Below, in pieces: positions 56,390-64,000 of a DNA stretch of 64,000 bases; positions within the stretch are counted from its first letter, which is position 1; each line of letters opens with the position of its first letter. Location: contig JACEFZ010027762.1 in assembly GCA_014155875.1 (NCBI GenBank), positions 1 through 64,000 of the forward strand, in the 5' to 3' direction. Below the pieces are notes generated by a model that was not told where the DNA came from, ran no database searches, and saw nothing but the letters and a program-made list of their open reading frames with translations. Source of the DNA: Cepaea nemoralis. Its lineage: Eukaryota > Mollusca > Gastropoda > Stylommatophora > Helicidae. Position numbers and translations under genes: made by a program.

Positions 56390-57369
56390 AGCAATTTTGG
56401 TCAATATTTAAAAATTGTGTTTTTACTTATGAAATCATACCAGTTAGATAGAGCTTGACAAGACGAATCCAACGGTATCTCAACGAAGACTGTACGTTGA
56501 TTCTAAGCGGAGTTATGAATTTTCTGGTGACGTAATTTAATACCAGGAAGTGCAATGATAAATTAACTGATAAGTCAGGATTTATCGCGGCCCTAAGATT
56601 GGAAGCTGAGAAATTCTGCCTTCTATTACCGTGGCTTGTTTATTTGTAAACGGACAACATTGTGCCATATATCATTGCGTCCGGGGCGGCGAGGCCTAAC
56701 TTGACGTATTTTTAATTTTTTTATAGGATGCATCGTGACCTAATTAACAATTTAAAATGGCCGCCAATTGTTTATTATTTGCCTTCTATTACCGTAGCTT
56801 GTTTATTTGTAAACGGACAACATTGTGCCATATATCATTGCGTCCGGGGCGGCGAGGCCTAACTTGACGTATTTTTAATTTTTTTTTATAAGATGCGCCG
56901 TGACCTAATTAACAATTTAAAATGGCCGCAATCTTATTCTTACATGACGGCCATTGCGATGTCACTAATTTTTTCCCCCTGAACTTCAGCTGACAGCAGC
57001 TGTGTTGAAACTCTTCATATTTATGTAAAATTGGACGAGGCATTCAAAAATACAATAAAAACTTTAGGCTTCTTTAAGCTACAAGAGTTATAAGACAGAT
57101 TACCGTAATATTCGTGAATATAGTCAAATAAAATCTTGAGAAAACGGTTTTTTCGGCGCAATCACTTTCCCGCGAAGTAGACGATCCAATACTTAAAATA
57201 TTAGAATAACTTCCCCTTTCATCGTACCACGTTTCTTTCATTTTTTTGGGATTTTTTAGAAGGACATGCTCAGACCGGAAGTGAAATCGTTGGTCGCGAC
57301 TAAAAGTTCGCGAAATTACGAAAACGAAACAGGAAGTAAACGGGAAAACCCGGTGACTCTGACATTGCT
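56390..57369. mobile_element. 980-bp non-autonomous element with 9-bp target duplication
   Basis: It interrupts the 80-bp array. The array string agtaattat is present on both sides (56381-56389 and 57370-57378). Element ends are AGCAAT...ATTGCT. Inside is a two-copy direct repeat (attaccgtggcttgtttatt at about 56625 and 56791, period about 166). It also has gtgacctaattaacaat and aatggccgc, strings shared with the 163-bp unit at 19052-19916. A 9-bp duplication suits Mutator-like elements; the short inverted ends do not decide. No transposase. Confidence 0.82.
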
Positions 57370-59985
57370 AGTAATTATGCATGTTATATTCCTATAGTGT
57401 GTCTGTGCCAGCTTGTATCCTGTATTTTATTTAGTTTAATTTCTGTGACAGTAATTATGCATGTTATATTCCTAAAGTATGTGGCTGCCAACTTGTATCC
57501 TGTATTGTATTCAGTTTAATTTCTGTGTCAGTAATTATGCATGTTATATTCCTATAGTGTGTCTGTGCCAACCTGTATCCTGTATTTTATTTAGTTTAAT
57601 TTCTGTGTCAGTAATTATGCATGTTATATTCCTAAAGTATGTGGCTGCCAACTTGTATCCTGTATTTTATTTAGTTTAATTTCTGTGTCAGTAATTATGC
57701 ATGTTATATTCCTATAGTGTGTCTGTGCCAGCTTGTATCCTGTATTTTATTCAGTTTAATTTCTGTGTCAGTAATTATGCTTGTTATATTCCTATAGTGT
57801 GTCTGTGCCAACCTGTATCCTGTATTTTATTAATGTTAATTTCTGTGTCAGTAATTATGCTTGTTATATTCCTATAGTGTGTCTGTGCCAACTTGTATCC
57901 TGTATTGTATTTAGTTTAATTTCTGTGTCAGTAATTATGCTTGTTATATTCCTATAGTGTGTCTGTGCCAACTTGTATCCTGTATTGTATTTAGGTTAAT
58001 TTCTGTGTCAGTAATTATGCTTATTATATTCCTAAAGTATGTGGCTGCCAACTTGTATCCTGTATTTTATTTAGTTTAATTTCTGTGACAGTAATTATGC
58101 ATGTTATATTCCTAAAGTATGTGGCTGCCAACTTGTATCCTGTATTTTATTTAGTTTAATTTCTGTGTCAGTAATTATGCTTGTTATATTCCTAGAGTAT
58201 GTCTGTGCCAACTTGTATCCTGTATTGTATTTAGTTTAATTTCTGTGTCAGTAATTATGCTTGTTATATTCCTATAGTGTGTCTGTGCCAACCTGTATCC
58301 TGTATTTTATTTAGGTTAATTTCTGTGTCAGTAATTATGCTTGTTATATTCCTATAGTGTGTCTGTGCCAACTTGTATCCTGTATTGTATTTAGTTTAAT
58401 TTCTGTGTCAGTAATTATGCTTGTTATATTCCTATAGTGTGTCTGTGCCAACTTGTATCCTGTATTGTATTTAGGTTAATTTCTGTGTCAGTAATTATGC
58501 TTATTATATTCCTATAGTAGTGTCTGCTGCCAACCTTGTATCCTGTATTTTATTTAGTTTAATTTCTGTGTACAGTAATTATGCTTGTTATATTCCTAAG
58601 TATGTGTCTTGCCAACTTGTATCCTGTATTTTATTTAGTTTAATTTCTGTGTCAGTAATTATGCATTGTTATATTCCTATAGTGTGTCTGCCAACTTGTA
58701 TCCTGTATTTTATTAGTTTAATTTCTGTGTCAGTAATTATGCTTGTTATATTCCTATAGTGTGTCTGTGCCAACCTGTATCCTGTATTTTATTTAGTTTA
58801 ATTTCTGTGTCAGTAATTATGCTTGTTATATTCCTATAGTGTGTCTAGTGCCAACCTGTATCCTGTATTTTATTAGTTTAATTTCTGTGTCAGTAATTAT
58901 GCTTGTTATATTCCTATAGTGTGTCTGTGCCAACCTGTATCCTGTATTTTATTTAGTTTAATTTCTGTGTCAGTAATTATGCATGTTATATTCCTAAAGT
59001 ATGTGGCTATGCCAACCTGTATCCTGTATTTTATTTAGTTTAATTTCTGTGTCAGTAATTATGCATTGTTATATTCCTATAGTGTGGCTATGCCAACCTT
59101 GTATCCTGTATTTTATTCAGTTAATTTCTGTGTCAGTAATTATGCTTGTTATATTCCTATAGTGTGTCTAGTGCCAACCTGTATCCTGTATTTTATTTAG
59201 GTTAATTTCTGTGTCAGTAATTATGCTTGTTATATTCCTAGAGTGTGTCTGTGCCAACTTGTATCCTGTATTGTATTTAGTTTAATTTCTGTGTCAGTAA
59301 TTATGCTTGTTATATTCCTATAGTGTGTCTGTGCCAACTTGTATCCTGTATTGTATTTAGGTTAATTTCTGTGTCAGTAATTATGCTTATTATATTCCTA
59401 TAGTGTGTCTGTGCCAACCTGTATCCTGTATTTTATTTAGGTTAATTTCTGTGTCAGTAATTATGCTTGTTATATTCCTATAGTGTGTCTGTGCCAACTT
59501 GTATCCTGTATTGTATTTAGTTTAATTTCTGTGTCAGTAATTATGCTTGTTATATTCCTATAGTGTGTCTGTGCCAAATTGTATCCTGTATTTTATTTAG
59601 TTTAATTTCTGTGTCAGTAATTATGCTTGTTATATTCCTAAAGTATGTGGCTGCCAACTTGTATCCTGTATTTTATTCAGTTTAATTTCTGTGTCAGTAA
59701 TTATGCTTATTATATTCCTATAGTGTGTCTGTGCCAACTTGTATTCTGTATTTTATTTAGTTAATGTCTGTGTCAGTAATTATGCTTGTTATATTCCTAT
59801 AGTATGTGGGCTGGCCAACTTGTATTCTGTATTTTATTTAGTTTAATGTCTGTGTCAGTAATTATGCATGTTATATTCCTATAGTGTGTCTGTGCCAACT
59901 TGTATTCTGTATTTTATTTAGTTTAATGTCTGTGTTAGTAATTGTACATATTTATTACTTACAGTGTCTATGCCAACTTGCATCC
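57370..59985. repeat. 80-bp minisatellite, about 33 copies (right part)
   Basis: Same unit as 55590-56389, with alternating subtypes (tagtgtgtctgtgcc versus aagtatgtggctgcc; tgcttg versus tgcatg). Single-base indels increase between 58500 and 59200. Confidence 0.95.
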
Positions 59986-60279
59986 TGTATTTTATTTTTG
60001 TGAAATATTGTTTTTACTATATAGATTTAAAGTTTTGTTGAAATGACAACATAATCATTTTGAATTTTGTAGTAACAGCATCTATAGATTTTGTGTGTGC
60101 GATAAATATAGTGGAATGGGCCCCTGGTATCCTCAGATTAATGTAGTGGATTGGCTGTCTGACCTTGTCCAATATATGTGAAAACAACCAATATCTTGCA
60201 TGCACAAACAACTGTAGCCTGTTAACAGTCTTTAACATCTAGGTTGTCATTGTCCATGTCTGGACAAAACTCTACAACT
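59986..60279. other. Spacer between the two arrays of intron 11
   Basis: AT-rich, no feature recognised. Confidence 0.5.
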
Positions 60280-63200
60280 TAGACAAGCTACTCAGAACTC
60301 CTTAACTTAAAATAACTACTCAAAATTGGACAACTTAGAATAACTACTCCGAATTGGACAACTTAGAATAGCTACTCCGAATTGGACAACTTAGACTAGC
60401 TACTCAGAATTGGACAACTTAGACTAGCTACTCAGAATTGGACAACTTAGAATAGCTACTCAGAATTGGACAACTTAGACTAGCTACTCAGAATTGGACA
60501 ACTTAGAATAGCTACTCAAATTGGACAACTTAGACTAGCTACTCAGAATTGGACAACTTAGACTAGCTACTCAGAATTGGACAACTTAGACTAGCTACTC
60601 AGAATTGGACAACTTAGAATAGCCACTCAGAATTGGACAACTTAGAATAGCTACTCAGAATTGGACAACTTAGAATAGCTACTTCAGAATTGGACAACTT
60701 AGAAATAACTACTCAGAATTGGACAACTTAGAATAGCTACTCAGATTGTGACAACTTAGAATACTTACTCAGAATTGGACAACTTAGAATAGCTACTCAG
60801 AATTGGACAACTTAGAATAGCTACTCAGAATTGGACAACTTAGAATAACTACTCAGAATTGGACAACTTAGAATAGCTACTCAGATTGGACAACTTAGAA
60901 TAACTACTCAGAATTGGACAACTTTGAATAACTACTCAGAATTGGACAACTTAGAATAGCTACTCAGAATTGGACAACTTAGAATAACTACTCAGAATTG
61001 GACAACTTAGAATAGCTACTCAGAAATGGACACTTAGAAAACTACTCAGAATTGGACAACTTAGAATAACTACTCAGAATTGGACAACTGAGAATAGTCT
61101 ACTCAGAATTGGACAACCTTAGAAATAAACTACTCAGAATTGGACAACTTAGAATAGCTACTCCGAATTGGACAACTTAGAATAGCTACTTCGAATTGGA
61201 CAACTTAGAATAGCCACTCAAAATTGGACAACTTAGAATAGCTACTCAGAATTGGACAACTTAGAATAACTACTCAGAATTGGACAACTTAGAATAACTA
61301 CTCCGAATTGGACAGCTTAGAATAGCTACTCAAAATTGGACAACTTAGAATAGCTACTCAGAATTGGACAACTTAGAATAACTACTCAGAATTGGACAAC
61401 TTAGAATAGCCACTCAAAATTGGACAACTTAGAATAGCTACTCAGAATTGGACAACTTAGAATAGCTACTCAGAATTGGACAACTTAGAATAGCTACTCA
61501 GAATTGGACAACTTAGAATAGCTACTCAGATTGGACAACTTAGAATAACTACTCAGAATTGGACAACTAGAATAGCCACTATAAATGGACAACTTAGAAT
61601 AGCTACTCATAATTGGACAACTTAGAATAACTACTCAGAATTGGACAACTTAGAATAGCTACTCAGAATTGGACAACTTAGAATAGCTACTCAGAATTGG
61701 ACAACTTAGAATAACTACTCAGAATTGGACAACTTAGAATAGCCATTCAAAATTGGACAACTTAGAATAGCCACTCAAAATTGGACAACTTAGAATAACT
61801 ACTCAGAATTGGACAACTTAGAATAACTACTCAGAATTGACACTTAGAATAGCCACTCAAAATTGGACAACTTAGAATAGCTACTCAGAATTGGACAACT
61901 TAGAATAACTACTCAGAATTGACACTTAGAATAGCTACTCAGAATTGGACACTTAGAATAGCTACTCAGAATTGGACAACTTAGAATAACTACTCAGAAT
62001 TGAACAACTTAGAATAGCTACTCCAGAATTGGGCACTTAGAATAACTACTCAGAATTGGACAACTTTGAATAACTACTCAGATTGGACAACTTATAGAAT
62101 AAACTACTCAGAATTGGACACTTAGATAGCTACTCAGAATTGGACAACTTAGAATAGCTACTCAGAATTGGACAACTTAGAATAACTACTCAGAATTGGA
62201 CAACTTAGAATAGCCATTCAAAATTGGACAACTTAGAATAGCCACTCAAAATTGGACAACTTAGAATAACTACTCAGAATTGGACAACTTAGAATAACTA
62301 CACAGAATTGGACAACTTAGAATAGCCACTCAAATTGGACAACTTAGAATAGCTACTCAGAATTGGACAACTTAGAATAACTACTCAGAATTGGGACAAC
62401 TTAGAATAGCCTACTCAGAATTGGACAACTTAGAATAGCTACTCAGAATTGGACAACTTAGAATAACTACTCAGAATTTAACAACTTAGAATAGCTACTC
62501 AGAATTGGGCAACTTAGAATAACTACTCAGAATTGGACAACTTTGAATAACTACTCAGAATTGGACAACTTAGAATAGCTACTCAGAATTGGACAACTTA
62601 GAATAACTACTCAGAATTGGACAACCTAGAATAGCTACTCAGAATTGGACAACTTAGAATAACTACTCAGAATTGGACAACTTAGAATAACTACTCAGAA
62701 TTGGACAACTGAGAATAGCTACTCAGAATTGGACAACTTAGAATAGCTACTCCGAATTGGACAACTTAGAATAGCCACTCAGAATTGGACAACTTAGAAT
62801 AGCCACTTAAAATTGGACAACTTAGAATAGCTACTCAGAATTGGACAACTTAGAATAACTACTCAGATTGGACACTTAGAATAGCTACTCAGATTGGACA
62901 ACTTAGAATAGCTACTCAGAATTGGACAACTTAGAATACTACTCAGAATTGGACAACTTAGAATAGCCATTCAAATTGGACAACTTAGAATAGCCACTCA
63001 AAATTGAACAACTTAGAATAACTACTCAGAATTGGACAACTAGAATAACTACTCAGAATTGGACAACTTAGAATAGCACTCAAAATTGGACAACTAGAAT
63101 AGCTACTCAGAATTGGACAACTTAGAAAGCTACTCAAATTGGACAACTTAGAATAGCTACTCAGAATTGGACAACTTAGAATACTACTCAGAATTGGACA

Positions 63201-64000
63201 ACTTAGAATAGCTACTCAGAAATTGGACAACTTAGAATACTACTCAGATGGACAACTTAGAATAGTACTCGAATGGACAACTTAGAATAGCTACTCAGAA
63301 TTGGACAACTTAGAATAGCTACTCAGAATTGGACAACTTAGAATAGCTACTCAGAATTGGACAACTTAGAATAGCTACTCAGAATTGGACAACTTAGAAA
63401 GCTACCAGAATGGACAACTAGATAGACTCAGATTGGACAAACTAGAATAGCTACTCAGAATTGGACAACTTAGAATAGCTACTCAGAATTGGACAACTTA
63501 GAATAACTACTCAGAATTGGACAACTAGAATAGCTACTCAGAATTGGACAACTTAGAATAGCTACTCAGAATTGGACAACTTAGGAATAGCTACTCAGAA
63601 TTGGACAACTTAGAATAGCTACTCAGAATTGGACAACTTAGAATAGTCATCATAATTGGACAACTTAGAATAACTACTCAGAATTGGACAACTTAGAATA
63701 GCTACTCAGAATTGGACAACTTAGAATAGCTACTCAGAATTGGAAAAACTTAGAATACTACTCAGAATTGGACAACTTAGAATAGCCATTCAAAATTGGA
63801 CAACTTAGAATAGCCACTCAAAATTGGACAACTTAGAATAACTACTCAGAATTGGACAACTTAGAATAGCCACTAAAATTGACAACTCTAGAATAGCCAC
63901 TCAAAATTGGACAACTTAGAATAGCTACTCAGAATTGGACAACTTAGAATAGCTACTCAAATTGACAATTGAGAATATACTAGATGGATCAACTTAGAAT
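60280..64000. repeat. 28-bp minisatellite, about 130 copies, continuing past the window
   Basis: agaattggacaacttagaat then agctactc, with variants aactactc, gccactca and ctccgaattgg. One-base deletions become very common after about 62800 (ggacacttag, gaatactac, tagatagactcag). Confidence 0.96.

Overview
The window is AT-rich eukaryotic DNA from an animal, most likely an invertebrate bilaterian. The evidence is GT-AG introns, tRNA-headed SINEs, many endonuclease/reverse-transcriptase LINE relics, and one plus-strand gene with very large introns. I cannot name the species. Long tRNA-SINEs, RTE-like LINEs and an element resembling the 'pearl' elements of bivalves would suit a mollusc or another lophotrochozoan, but that is inference.

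The one gene I recognise is the 5' half of an ANKS1 orthologue (vertebrate ANKS1A/Odin and ANKS1B/AIDA-1). Eleven coding exons lie between 7038 and 55451, all on the plus strand, and their phases chain together at GT-AG sites. They encode about 488 residues: the invariant N-terminus MGKDQELLEA, six ankyrin repeats, then a Pro/Ser-rich linker with an SH3-ligand-like stretch and a YVN motif. The two SAM domains and the PTB domain of the family are not in the window and should lie beyond 64000. Exon 10 is broken by a one-base frameshift, which is probably a sequence error. Upstream (1-7000) there are two or three unassigned candidate exons of another plus-strand gene, LINE relics, and a CTCF-like motif about 110 bp before the ANKS1 start codon.

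Most of the window is intron, and the introns are built largely of tandem arrays, each with its own unit. Intron 1 has an 85-bp array of about 3 kb; intron 2 a 33-bp array; intron 4 a 163-bp array between inverted repeats, a triplicated 600-bp unit and a 50-bp array; intron 5 has 35-, 17- and 48-bp arrays; intron 6 another 48-bp array; intron 7 a 30-bp array; intron 8 has 61- and 31-bp arrays; intron 9 has 45- and 74-bp arrays; intron 10 has short 38- and 70-bp arrays; intron 11 has an 80-bp array and a 28-bp array that runs off the window. By eye these arrays cover about a third of the window.

Mobile elements sit in and between the arrays. A nearly intact, 5'-truncated non-LTR retrotransposon (37781-40122) splits the 30-bp array. 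A 980-bp element with a 9-bp target duplication (56390-57369) splits the 80-bp array. A 288-bp 3'-end-like insertion splits the 31-bp array. There are at least three tRNA-derived SINE families, two copies with clear 12-bp target duplications, and a small MITE family with two copies each next to a SINE. No rRNA, functional tRNA or CRISPR array was found.
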